DNA of 64,000 nt from ZC4RG17 sp036259475. GTDB lineage: Bacteria > Actinomycetota > Acidimicrobiia > Spongiisociales > ZC4RG35. Both the position numbers and the translations under genes were made by a program. Positions 52,507 to 60,656 of the stretch are shown piece after piece. Each line of letters starts with the position of its first letter. Within the stretch, counting starts at the first letter, position 1. Under the pieces are notes generated by a model. That model ran no database searches. It worked only from the letters and a program-made list of their open reading frames with translations, and was not told the DNA's origin. Where the stretch lies: positions 49,769 through 113,768 of the forward strand of contig DATABS010000056.1 of NCBI GenBank assembly GCA_036259475.1, written 5' to 3'.

Positions 52507-52584
52507 CTTCTTTGGATGTGGGGAACGGCCGACCCGGACATTGGACGGTGGCGATCGGAAACCGGGCGTCAAAATCCAAAGAAG
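52507..52584. repeat. 78-base palindromic repeat, copy B
   Basis: Perfect 11-base terminal inverted repeats, CTTCTTTGGAT at 52507-52517 and ATCCAAAGAAG at 52574-52584. Reverse complement of copy A at 51571. It begins 7 bases after the upp stop codon (minus strand) and could terminate upp. The interior also has partial dyad symmetry (CCGACCCGG / CCGGGC). Confidence 0.75.
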
Positions 52585-52591
52585 GGATCTC

Positions 52592-53224
52592 TTATTTCGT
52601 GCCGAAGAGGCGGTCGCCGGCGTCGCCGAGTCCCGGCACGATGTAACCGTGATCGTTGAGGTGCGAATCCACGGCGGCGGTGATGATGTGCACGTCGGGA
52701 TGGTGCTGGGCGAGATACTCGATGCCTTCCGGTGCAGCCAGCAAACACAGCAGCCGGATGCTCCGCGGCCCGACCTCTTTGATTCGATCCAGGGCGGCCG
52801 CCGACGAGTGTCCGGTGGCCAGCATGGGATCGACGACCAGTACGTCGCGATCCTCCATTTCGTCGGGGAGCTTGAAGTAGTACTCGACAGCCTCGAGAGT
52901 GTCGGGATCGCGGTAGAGACCGATGTGGCCGACACGTGCGGAGGGCACCAGGTCGAGGATGCCGTCGAGCAGGCCGTTGCCGGCCCGCAGGATCGAAATG
53001 GCGACGAGTTTCTTGCCTTCGATGACGGGGGCGTCCATCTCGGCCAGGGGTGTCTCGATCCTCTCCGTCTCGACCGGGAGGTCGCGCGTCGCTTCGTAGG
53101 TCATCAGGCCGGCGATCTCACGCAGCAAACGACGGAAGTCGGCCGACGCCGTCTCCTTGCGACGCATCAAAGTCAGCTTGTGCTGGATCAGCGGATGATC
53201 GAGAACTGTGACATTGTCGGCCAT
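52592..53224 (-). CDS. upp: Uracil phosphoribosyltransferase
   Basis: 210 residues. VTVLDHPLIQHKLTLMRRKETASADFRRLLREI, ISILRAGNGLLDGIL, GLYRDPDTLEAVEYYFKLP, PRPP loop VLVVDPMLATGHSSAAA and C-terminal IVPGLGDAGDRLFGTK are diagnostic. Salvages uracil to UMP. ATG 53224 chosen because MADNVTVLDHP matches the family N-terminus. Divergent from the MOSC gene with a 28-base gap. Confidence 0.96.
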   Translation of the reverse strand: MADNVTVLDHPLIQHKLTLMRRKETASADFRRLLREIAGLMTYEATRDLPVETERIETPLAEMDAPVIEGKKLVAISILRAGNGLLDGILDLVPSARVGHIGLYRDPDTLEAVEYYFKLPDEMEDRDVLVVDPMLATGHSSAAALDRIKEVGPRSIRLLCLLAAPEGIEYLAQHHPDVHIITAAVDSHLNDHGYIVPGLGDAGDRLFGTK

Positions 53225-53252
53225 GACGCTCCTACCCTTCGGGCCACGAATC

Positions 53253-53729
53253 ATGCCCGGTCGAGTCCATCAGATCAACGTGTCGGACGGTGGCGTCCCC
53301 AAGCTGCCGGTGAAGGCGGCGTTCTTTTCACATACCGGGGTGAGCGGTGATCGACAGGCCGACCGGGTCCATCATGGCGGACCTGACCAAACGGTGTGTG
53401 TCTACTCGCTGGAAGTGATCAAAGCGCTTCAGAATGAGGGTCACCCGATCTCCGCCGGCTACGCAGGTGAGAACCTGACTGTGGCCGGCCTCGACTGGAG
53501 CGAGGTTCGGCCCGGTGTTCGACTCCGTGCCGGAGAGTCGGTCCTAGAGATCACCTACCCCACCACGCCCTGCTCCAAGAACGCCCGATGGTTCGTCGGA
53601 GGCCGCTTCGACAGGATGCATGACGTCAAGCATCCCGGTTGGAGTCGCATGTATGCCAGGGTGCTGGAAGAAGGCTGGGTCCGAACCGGTGACCCGGTGG
53701 AGATGACCGTCCAAGAGGAGACCGAATGA
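53253..53729 (+). CDS. MOSC-domain protein
   Basis: 158 residues. GRVHQINVSDGGVPKLPVKAAFFSHTGVSGDRQADRVHHGGPDQTVCVYSLEVIKALQNEGHP, GYAGENLTVAGLDWSEVRPG and ITYPTTPCSKNARWF (conserved Cys) define the family, related to the C-terminus of molybdenum cofactor sulfurase and YiiM-type reductases. The role may be sulfur transfer or detoxification of N-hydroxylated compounds with Moco. ATG 53253 chosen by family length; overlaps the VOC gene by four bases. Confidence 0.9.
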   Translation: MPGRVHQINVSDGGVPKLPVKAAFFSHTGVSGDRQADRVHHGGPDQTVCVYSLEVIKALQNEGHPISAGYAGENLTVAGLDWSEVRPGVRLRAGESVLEITYPTTPCSKNARWFVGGRFDRMHDVKHPGWSRMYARVLEEGWVRTGDPVEMTVQEETE

Positions 53730-54091
53730 CCGCAATCGCCCGTTTCAGCCTCGTCGCCCTGGACACCCCCGACACGGAGAGGCTCGCCCGCTTCTATGCC
53801 GACATCACGGGGTGGGAGGTAGCTCCCCACGACAGCACTAGCTGGATCGAGCTCCGGTCGGATACGGGAGCCACGATCGCCTTCCAGGAGGTTCCCGATC
53901 ATGTGCCGCCGGTGTGGCCGGGGAACCAACATCCACAGCAGGCCCACATCGACTTCGACGTCGCCGACCTCGATGCCGGTGAGGCGGCCGTCCTCGAGAT
54001 AGGGGCACGCAAGGCGGAATTTCAGCCCGGCACGAGCTTCCGGGTGTTCCTCGACCCGTCGGGTCATCCCTTCTGCCTCGTAGAGGAATGA
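53726..54091 (+). CDS. VOC (glyoxalase-fold) protein
   Basis: 121 residues: FSLVALDTPDTERLARFYADITGWEVAPHDSTSWIELRSD and HPQQAHIDFDVADLDAGEAAVLEIGARKAEFQPG..FRVFLDPSGHPFCLVEE. Actinobacterial glyoxalase/bleomycin-resistance-like family; whether it binds metal or ligand is unclear. Coupled by four-base overlaps to MOSC before and cobO after, an odd mixture of functions. Confidence 0.88.
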   Translation: MTAIARFSLVALDTPDTERLARFYADITGWEVAPHDSTSWIELRSDTGATIAFQEVPDHVPPVWPGNQHPQQAHIDFDVADLDAGEAAVLEIGARKAEFQPGTSFRVFLDPSGHPFCLVEE

Positions 54092-54687
54092 GCGACCGCG
54101 GGTCGGGGATGGGTGAGCCGATCCAGGGTCAGCAACCGCCCACCGAACCACCTCCCAAAGCCACCGCCCGTGCCACTTCGCTGGTGCTCGTGAACACCGG
54201 GGACGGCAAGGGCAAGTCGACGGCCGCCTTCGGGACCGTGATCCGGGCAGTCGCCCGGGGCTGGCCGGTTGCCGTCGTGCAATTCCTAAAGTCGGGCGAG
54301 TGGCAGGTGGGAGAGGAAAAAGTCGCTCGCCAACTCGGCGTCGACTGGTTCGCCATCGGAGACGGGTTCACTTGGGATTCGGCCGACATGGAAGAGTCCG
54401 AAGCGATCGCGGTCCAGGCGTGGCGCAAGGCTGCGGCCCTCATCCAGGCCGGTGAGCACCGGCTGGTGGTGCTGGATGAGATCACCTATCCGATGAACTG
54501 GGGATGGATATCCATCACCGAGGTGGTCCGAGCCATCGAAGAGCGCCCGCCAGACGTCAACGTGATCTGCACCGGTCGAGACGCCCCCTCCGAGCTCGTC
54601 GAGATCGCCCACACCGTGACGGAGATGCGCAACGTCAAACACGCCTTCGACCAGGGCATCATGGCCCGCCGCGGCATCGACTACTGA
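54088..54687 (+). CDS. cobO: Cob(I)yrinic acid a,c-diamide adenosyltransferase
   Basis: 199 residues. SLVLVNTGDGKGKSTAAFGTVIRAVARGWPVAVVQFLKSGEWQVGE (P-loop GDGKGKST), DWFAIGDGFTWDS, LVVLDEITYPMNWGWI and VICTGRDAPSELVEIAHTVTEMRNVKHAFDQGIMARRGIDY identify CobO/CobA. Transfers adenosyl from ATP to corrinoid cobalt in B12 synthesis or salvage. No other cobalamin genes are nearby. First ~28 residues are a variable linker. Confidence 0.95.
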   Translation: MSDRGSGMGEPIQGQQPPTEPPPKATARATSLVLVNTGDGKGKSTAAFGTVIRAVARGWPVAVVQFLKSGEWQVGEEKVARQLGVDWFAIGDGFTWDSADMEESEAIAVQAWRKAAALIQAGEHRLVVLDEITYPMNWGWISITEVVRAIEERPPDVNVICTGRDAPSELVEIAHTVTEMRNVKHAFDQGIMARRGIDY

Positions 54688-54700
54688 TCGGACGAGAGGC

Positions 54701-55567
54701 TCAGCCGGGCCAGGTCGAGCGGTAGCTGGTGAAGAGGTGGATCGCCGCCACCGCTACCGCGGTGATCGCTCCGCCGACCACTTGCACCGGCGTCAGGACC
54801 TGGGACAGCGCCAGCCAAGCGACTGCCGCTCCCACGACCGGCTCGACCGTCGCCACCACACCCACCGACCCCGGATCGGCGCGCCGCAGAGCCGAGACCT
54901 CGAGCAAGAACGGCGCCGCAGTTCCGACCACACCGATGAAGAGAAGGCGGCTCCACTCCCCACCGGCGAGGTCGGCGACCTCGAACGGGACCGCAACCAG
55001 CCAGATCACGGCAGAAACGGCGAAGCCGAACGAGATCACGGTGAGCGATGGCAGCCGCGCCCCGAGCCTCTCACCGAGAATGAGATAAGAAGCGAAGGTC
55101 ACCGCAGCCGCCACGCCGGCCGCCACGCCTACTCCATCGAGGTCTGCCTGCCACGCCCGGGTCATCAGCCCGGTGCCTGCGACGGCAGCGACGCCGGCCA
55201 GCCAGGCTACCGGTGGGATGGAGCGGCGCTCGACGAGGCGCATCCATGTCATCACGAGCACCGGCGCAGTGAACTGGATGGTGGTCCCGGGACCGACGCC
55301 CAATCGCTCGATCGCCCAGTAGAACGTCACCGTGACGGCCGCCAGGTTGGCTCCCAGCAGCAGCAACCAGCCGATCTGTCCTCGGGGAGAGACGGCCCGC
55401 CGCCGGAAAGCGACGAAGCCGAGAACCAGCGCCGCGGCGAGGGATCGGAATTGGGCAACGCGAGCCGGGGGCACCGCATCGAAAACGTCGGCGGCAACCA
55501 CGGCCGACACTGCGAACAGCACCGCCGCCGCCAGCGTCATCCACAGTCCGACGGCCCGCTGGGTCAC
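54701..55567 (-). CDS. EamA/DMT-family transporter
   Basis: 288 residues, ten hydrophobic helices in two EamA repeats. First repeat WMTLAAAVLFAVSAVVAADVFDAVPPARVAQFRSLAAALVL...PGTTIQFTAPVLVMTWMRLVERR; second repeat GVAAAVTFASYLILGERLGARLPS ... EVSALRRADPGSVGVVATVEPVVGAAVAWLALSQVLTP. Drug/metabolite exporter of unknown substrate. GTG start. Confidence 0.9.
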   Translation of the reverse strand: MTQRAVGLWMTLAAAVLFAVSAVVAADVFDAVPPARVAQFRSLAAALVLGFVAFRRRAVSPRGQIGWLLLLGANLAAVTVTFYWAIERLGVGPGTTIQFTAPVLVMTWMRLVERRSIPPVAWLAGVAAVAGTGLMTRAWQADLDGVGVAAGVAAAVTFASYLILGERLGARLPSLTVISFGFAVSAVIWLVAVPFEVADLAGGEWSRLLFIGVVGTAAPFLLEVSALRRADPGSVGVVATVEPVVGAAVAWLALSQVLTPVQVVGGAITAVAVAAIHLFTSYRSTWPG

Positions 55568-55607
55568 CGACTGAGACTACGCCATGGATTCGATAGCCTG
55601 AGAAACC

Positions 55608-56234
55608 ATGCAGGACCAGGCCTATTTCGTCGCTCCGCCCTCCGGCGGCGGACGAGGCGTCCTCCTGCTTCCGGCGTGGTGGGGCCTCACCCGGGAGGTT
55701 CGCCGGCGGGCAGACCAGATCTCCGACGAGGGCTTCGTCGTTCTGGCGCCGGACATGGCGCTGGGCGAACGTCCCTCCACAGAGAGCGAGGCAGAGACGG
55801 CGCTGAGTGAGGCCGATCCCAACCGTCTCGCCTCCCTCGTGATCTCGGCCGCCGGACTGCTGGAAGAGAAATCGGACCCGGGCCCGATCGGTGTCGTCGG
55901 ATACGGGATGGGCGGCTCCATGGGCTTGTGGCTCTCGGTGCGGCAGCCGAGCCTCGTAACCGCCGTGGTGTCCTTCTACGGGACCCAGGTCATCGACTTC
56001 ACCGGAGCAAAGGCTGATTACCAGATCCATCTCGCCGAGTCGGACCGATTCATCGACGACGACGAAGCCGCCTTCATGGAAGCGACCATGGGACTCGAGT
56101 CGCTTCACGTCACGGTCCACACGTATCCCGGCACCCGCCACGGCTTCGCCGATCCGGAAAGTCCCGCCTACGACGAAGAGGCAGCCACCCGAGCCTTTGC
56201 CCGGGGGATGGAGTTCCTGCGGGCCCGTCTGTGA
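55608..56234 (+). CDS. Dienelactone-hydrolase-family protein lacking the nucleophile
   Basis: 208 residues with the alpha/beta-hydrolase layout of dienelactone hydrolase: GRGVLLLPAWWGLTREVRRRADQISDEGFVVLAPDM, VVGYGMGGSMGLWLS, AESDRFIDDDE and TYPGTRHGFADPESPAYDEEAATRAFARGMEFL. The nucleophile motif should be G-x-C-x-G-G but reads GYGMGG, with Gly100 in place of Cys; the Asp (146 or 150) and His178 are kept. Either an altered enzyme or a binding protein. Confidence 0.88.
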   Translation: MQDQAYFVAPPSGGGRGVLLLPAWWGLTREVRRRADQISDEGFVVLAPDMALGERPSTESEAETALSEADPNRLASLVISAAGLLEEKSDPGPIGVVGYGMGGSMGLWLSVRQPSLVTAVVSFYGTQVIDFTGAKADYQIHLAESDRFIDDDEAAFMEATMGLESLHVTVHTYPGTRHGFADPESPAYDEEAATRAFARGMEFLRARL

Positions 56235-56313
56235 AACGCTCCCTCTGAGGCGGTTTGGAGGGTCGGTAAACTGAGGAGCGATGTTGCTCCGCTCCGCGCC
56301 GACCGCGTACGTT

Positions 56314-56327
56314 CCCGCGATCGCGGG
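56314..56327. promoter_or_regulatory. 14-base perfect palindrome just before the antiporter start
   Basis: CCCGCGATCGCGGG, ending 8 bases upstream of the ATG at 56336, in the position for an operator or translation-blocking hairpin. Partner protein unknown; short GC palindromes are common in such DNA. Confidence 0.35.
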
Positions 56328-56335
56328 GTACTGAC

Positions 56336-57841
56336 ATGGAGGCCGGCCTACCGATCGATCTCGGAATCCTGCTCGGGGCAGGCCTACTGACGGTGGGGGT
56401 GCTGGTCGTGGGGGTTTCGGACCGACTCCGGCTCCCCGCCTCACTCGTCTCGCTGGGCATCGGCATGCTCGTCGGCAGCGACGGCCTCGGTTGGATCGCG
56501 CTCGACAACATGACCCTGGTGCGCGACATCAGCGTCATCGCCCTGATCATCATCCTCTTCGAGGGCGGCCTCACCACGAAGCCGTCGGCGTTGCGGGAGA
56601 CCGGCCTCCCCGGATTCTCGCTAGCCACGGTCGGGGTTCTCGTAACGGCCGCGGTGACCGCCCTCGGGGTGTTCCTGCTTTTCGACGTCACCTGGCAGGG
56701 CGCCATGCTGATGGCAGCAGTAGTCGCCTCCACCGACGCCGCCGTCGTATTCGAACTGCTTCGCCATGCACCGCTACCTCGCCGGCTCGCCGGCATCCTG
56801 GAGGTCGAGTCGGGCGCCAACGACCCCGTCGCCATTCTCCTCACCATCGGCGTCATCGAGACGATCACTGCCTCGACCAGCGCCGCCGATTGGTTGACGT
56901 TCGCATTCGTCCAGCTCGGCGGCGGGCTCGCCTTGGGACTGGCCCTGGGATGGGTTGGAACCCGGCTGTTGAGGCTGCGACTCAGCTCGCAGGGCCTCTA
57001 TCCGCTCCTCGCAACAGGGCTGGCCGGGACCACTTATGCGATCGCGGCGTCGCTCGGAGCTTCGGGATACTTGGCCGTGTACGTCTGTGGTCTGATGGTG
57101 GGGGCCCTGGTCCCCCGTCACCGCCGCGTCATCCGCAACTTCCACGCCAGTCTCGCCAACGGCTCCGGCATCGCCCTCTTCCTCATCCTGGGCTTGCTCA
57201 TATTCCCCGCCGAGATGCTGGACCTTTCCATCCCGGCCCTGGCCATGACGGCGGTGCTCGTGTTCTTGGCCCGTCCGCTGGCGGTCTTTGTTTCGCTGCT
57301 CCCATTCCGCCTGCCGTGGCGGGAGCAGGCACTGCTGTCGTGGGCGGGCCTGCGAGGGGCCGTTCCCATCGTCCTGGCGACGTTTCCTGCCACGGCTGGC
57401 GTGCCCACCGGCGAAATGATCTTCGATTTGATTTTCTTCGTGGTTTTGATCTCGACCTTGCTCCAGGGCACGACCGTCGTGCCCTTGGCCGAGCGCCTCG
57501 GGCTCACGGCGGACCATCCGGCCTGGCAGTCGATCGCCGAGGCGTTGCCGCTGGAAGGCGTGTCCGTTGATCTGGTCGAGATTCCGGTGACTGCCGACCT
57601 GCCACTCGTCGGGGAACGTCTGGCGGACGTGCCGCCCGGTCCGGGGATCCAGGTCACGATGGTCGTCCGCGGTCACCAGGTGCACATCGCCTCCGGCGAC
57701 ACCGTCTTTCAGGAAGGCGACTTAATCGTCCTCGCCATCGACAGTGACAACGTCGACGTGACGGACACGACCGCCTGGGCGCGAGGAGAGCTGCAACCCC
57801 GGAACCGCGTCGCGGAGACGGCGGTCGACGAGGTCCACTGA
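56336..57841 (+). CDS. CPA1 cation/proton antiporter with RCK_C domain (NhaP2-like)
   Basis: 501 residues. About 12 helices (1-390) with ASTDAAVVFELL and LEVESGANDPVAILLT, the ND antiporter motif, and SWAGLRGAVPIVLATFP near helix 10. The soluble tail (about 400-485; VDLVEIPVTADLPLVGERLADVPPGPGIQVTMVVRGHQVHIASGDTVFQEGDLIVLAI) is a TrkA_C/RCK_C domain as in potassium/proton antiporter NhaP2. Likely exports K+ or Na+ under gating by a nucleotide ligand. Confidence 0.93.
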   Translation: MEAGLPIDLGILLGAGLLTVGVLVVGVSDRLRLPASLVSLGIGMLVGSDGLGWIALDNMTLVRDISVIALIIILFEGGLTTKPSALRETGLPGFSLATVGVLVTAAVTALGVFLLFDVTWQGAMLMAAVVASTDAAVVFELLRHAPLPRRLAGILEVESGANDPVAILLTIGVIETITASTSAADWLTFAFVQLGGGLALGLALGWVGTRLLRLRLSSQGLYPLLATGLAGTTYAIAASLGASGYLAVYVCGLMVGALVPRHRRVIRNFHASLANGSGIALFLILGLLIFPAEMLDLSIPALAMTAVLVFLARPLAVFVSLLPFRLPWREQALLSWAGLRGAVPIVLATFPATAGVPTGEMIFDLIFFVVLISTLLQGTTVVPLAERLGLTADHPAWQSIAEALPLEGVSVDLVEIPVTADLPLVGERLADVPPGPGIQVTMVVRGHQVHIASGDTVFQEGDLIVLAIDSDNVDVTDTTAWARGELQPRNRVAETAVDEVH

Positions 57842-57842
57842 A

Positions 57843-57942
57843 AGAGATTTCGCCGAAGGCGTGGCAAACCGTCCGAAAGCGTCAATACGGCTTTCCCCGG
57901 CACGTTTCGGGGCTGACCCGTGACCCCGCTTCGCGGGGACAC
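57843..57942. terminator. Hairpin cluster between convergent genes
   Basis: CCCCGC-ttc... the stem CCCCGC/GCGGGG at 57924-57929 and 57933-57938, preceded by CCCCG/CGGGG around 57894-57913. No T-run. Probably stops read-through between the antiporter and the aldo/keto reductase genes. Confidence 0.45.
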
Positions 57943-58902
57943 CTATCGGAAGATGGCGTCCAATCTCTCCATGGTCTCGGCATCCAGTCGATCCAACACC
58001 TCCAGCGCCGCCATGTTCTCCTCCACCTGCGACGGCCGGCTCGCTCCGGTGATCACGGAAGAGACATGGGGGTTGGCCGCGCACCAGGCGATGGCCAGCT
58101 GAGCCGGTGAGCAGCCAAGGGATCGCGCCACCTCGACGAACGGACGGAGGCGGCTCGACACCTGTTCGTCTTCGATCCGCTCGGCGATGAAGCGCAGCCT
58201 TGCCGGGCTCGCCTCCTCGGGGATTCCGTCCAAGTACTTGCCGGTCAACAGGCCGGAGGACAAGGGGCTCCATGTCGTCAGTCCGAGTCCGATGCCCTCA
58301 TAGAGTGGGGCGTACTCCTCTTCGACGCGCTTGCGGTGCAGGAGGTTGTATTGGGGTTGCTCGACTACGGGCTTGTGCAGGTGGTGCCGCTCCGCCACCT
58401 CCCAAGCGGCCCGGATCTGTCCCGCCGGCCACTCCGACGTGCCCCAATAGTGAGCGCGTCCCGACGACACCATGTCCGACATGGCCCGGGCCGTCTCTTC
58501 CACCGGCGTGTCGGGGTCGGGCCGATGGCAGTAGACCAGATCGACGTGCTCGAGACCGAGCCGCTCCAGCGACGCGTCGATCCCCTCGAGGAGGTACTTG
58601 CGGTTGAGCGTGTTGCGGGTGTTCGGCCCGTCGTGGATTCCCCAGTAGAACTTGGTCGACACGAGATACGAGTGGCGCGGCCAACCCAGCTGCCTCAGGG
58701 CCTCGCCCATCAGGCTCTCGCTCTTGCCGCCGGCGTACGACTCGGCGTTGTCGAAGAAGTTGACCCCGGCTCGCCTGGCCGCCTCCATACATTCCATCCC
58801 GGCCTCGACGTCGAGCTGATTGCCGAAGGTCACCCATGACCCGAACGACAAGAGGCTCGTCTTCAAGCCGGCATCACCCAGACGCCGGTACTGCATTTCC
58901 AT
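57943..58902 (-). CDS. Aldo/keto reductase (Kv-beta/YghZ-like)
   Basis: 319 residues, TIM-barrel oxidoreductase. YRRLGDAGLKTSLLSFGSW, VNFFDNAESYAGGKSESLMGEAL (catalytic Asp/Tyr), HSYLVSTKFYW (Lys), LVYCHRPDPDTP (His) and the NADPH site SPLSSGLLTGKY and VITGASRPSQVEENM. Reduces aldehydes/ketones with NADPH. AGAGGAGAACC Shine-Dalgarno precedes the ATG. Diverges from the MFS gene. Confidence 0.94.
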   Translation of the reverse strand: MEMQYRRLGDAGLKTSLLSFGSWVTFGNQLDVEAGMECMEAARRAGVNFFDNAESYAGGKSESLMGEALRQLGWPRHSYLVSTKFYWGIHDGPNTRNTLNRKYLLEGIDASLERLGLEHVDLVYCHRPDPDTPVEETARAMSDMVSSGRAHYWGTSEWPAGQIRAAWEVAERHHLHKPVVEQPQYNLLHRKRVEEEYAPLYEGIGLGLTTWSPLSSGLLTGKYLDGIPEEASPARLRFIAERIEDEQVSSRLRPFVEVARSLGCSPAQLAIAWCAANPHVSSVITGASRPSQVEENMAALEVLDRLDAETMERLDAIFR

Positions 58903-58978
58903 GGTTCTCCTCTCTTCCTCCCATCATGCCCTCGGCCCGAAACGCCCTCAAACCTCGCTGCCATAGACTCAGGCGTCG

Positions 58979-60634
58979 ATGACCGCTATCGCCCCGCTCC
59001 GTATCGGTCGCTTCCGCTCCATGTGGATCGCCTCGATCTTCTCCAACCTCGGCTCCTTTTTCTATTCGGTCGCCGCCTCCTGGTTCATGCTCGAGCTCAC
59101 TGGTTCGGCCACCTGGGTGGGATTGATGCAGTCGTCCAATACCCTTCCGCTCCTGCTTCTCGGCCTGACCGCAGGGGCGATGGCCGACCTGTGGAACCGG
59201 GCGAAAGTCATGCTGACGTCTCAGATCCTGATGGGTGTCTCGGCGACGGCGATGGCGCTGCTCACCGTGTTCGACATGATGTCGGCGCCCCTCCTCCTCG
59301 GGCTGGGACTCCTGATCGGGATCGGAGTGGCGTTCAACCTGCCCGCCTGGCAGGCTCTCGTGCCGAATCTGGTGCCGCCGGGCATGTTGGCCTCGGCGGT
59401 GGCCCTCAACTCCGCCGGCTTCAACGTCGCCCGGGCGGTCGGTCCGGCGCTGGCCGGTGTCGTTGTGGCAACTGCGGGTGCTTCGGTCGCCTTTGGAGTC
59501 AACGCCGCCTCGTTCCTCGGAGTGATCGTCGTCGTCATGTGGCTCGGGCGGCGGCTCGACCTGCCGACCCCCGAGCAGTCGTCGATTCCTTCGGCCATCG
59601 CCCTGGGACTCCGCTTCGCCCGCTTCACGCCCACCTTTCGCCGCCTGCTGGCCCTGGTCGCCGTCTTCTCTGTCACCTCGGCCGTCATCCAGAGCGTGCT
59701 TCCATCCCGAACCCAGGAGCTCGGCGGCTCCGCCGGGACGTACGGTCTGCTCCTGGGAGCCATGGGGGCAGGAGCGTTGATCGCCGCCTTCGGTCGTAAT
59801 CGTCTGGTGACGAGGCTGGGGCGACGCGCCACCCAGGTCACGATCAGTGTCTTCGGGCTCACCGGCATTTCCCTCGGCTTGATCGACTCGGTGGCATGGG
59901 CAGCCTTCGGCCTCGGGGTGGTGGGTATGTGCTGGGTCCTGACGCTCGTCACGCTCAACACGACCACCCAGACCATCAGCCCCGAGTGGATCAGGGGCCG
60001 GGCGATGAGCCTCTACACGCTGGCCTTCACCGGCATCATGCCCGTGGGGGCGATCATCTCGGGGGCGCTGGCCGACGTCCTGGGTGCGGGTACCGCCATG
60101 GCCGTCATGTCGGTAGGGACGGTGGCGTTGGGGCTGGCGACGCCGCGGTTCCACGTCCCCCACCTCGACGACATAGAGGCTCCGAGGTTCACCCAGGATC
60201 AGGGCCTGACCGACCATCCCGCCGCCCTCGAAGGGGGCCCGGTGATGGTGGTGAGCACATGGACGATCGATGAAGACGACTACGGCGCGTTCGTGGAGGC
60301 GATGAACCAGGTGAGGCTCGCACGGCTGTCCACGGGGGCGTACCGCTGGCGCCTGTACCGCAACGTCGGTCATCCCGACCGCTTCACCGAGGTGTTCGTG
60401 GTCGAGTCGTGGCAGGAGCATCTCGCCCAGCACCGACGCATGGACGACGCCTCCCGTGACCTGATCCGCCTCGCCCGGGACTTCGACCGTACCGACGGCC
60501 CCCGCACGCTTCACTTGATGGCCGTGGACGTGGAGCATCCCGCCGACTGGGAAAGCCTCATCGCGTCCCACGAGGAGATGCATCGTCACGACGGCTCCAT
60601 TCCCCTCGACAGCGGCCAGACGGCACCGACCTGA
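58979..60634 (+). CDS. MFS exporter (EntS-like) with C-terminal ABM-like domain
   Basis: 551 residues. Twelve helices to about residue 395: RIGRFRSMWIASIFSNLGSFFYSVAASWFMLELTGSATWVGL, ADLWNRAKVML, RAVGPALAGVVV. The remaining ~150 residues (PVMVVSTWTIDEDDYGAFVEAMNQVR ... FVVESWQEHLAQHRRM) resemble an antibiotic-biosynthesis-monooxygenase-type ferredoxin fold, as is usual in the MFS_3 family. TAGACT lies 9 bases before the ATG. Substrate unknown. Confidence 0.9.
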   Translation: MTAIAPLRIGRFRSMWIASIFSNLGSFFYSVAASWFMLELTGSATWVGLMQSSNTLPLLLLGLTAGAMADLWNRAKVMLTSQILMGVSATAMALLTVFDMMSAPLLLGLGLLIGIGVAFNLPAWQALVPNLVPPGMLASAVALNSAGFNVARAVGPALAGVVVATAGASVAFGVNAASFLGVIVVVMWLGRRLDLPTPEQSSIPSAIALGLRFARFTPTFRRLLALVAVFSVTSAVIQSVLPSRTQELGGSAGTYGLLLGAMGAGALIAAFGRNRLVTRLGRRATQVTISVFGLTGISLGLIDSVAWAAFGLGVVGMCWVLTLVTLNTTTQTISPEWIRGRAMSLYTLAFTGIMPVGAIISGALADVLGAGTAMAVMSVGTVALGLATPRFHVPHLDDIEAPRFTQDQGLTDHPAALEGGPVMVVSTWTIDEDDYGAFVEAMNQVRLARLSTGAYRWRLYRNVGHPDRFTEVFVVESWQEHLAQHRRMDDASRDLIRLARDFDRTDGPRTLHLMAVDVEHPADWESLIASHEEMHRHDGSIPLDSGQTAPT

Positions 60635-60656
60635 CCCGTTGGGTTACCGTCGTCCG

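Noticed and set aside
51571..52584. CRISPR array or integron attC sites
   Set aside because: Only two inverted copies a kilobase apart, no regular spacing, no integrase and no attC core motifs.
58874..60589. 571-codon minus-strand frame antisense to the MFS gene
   Set aside because: Gly/Arg/Glu/His-rich shadow translation with no motif; the MFS protein on the other strand is unambiguous.
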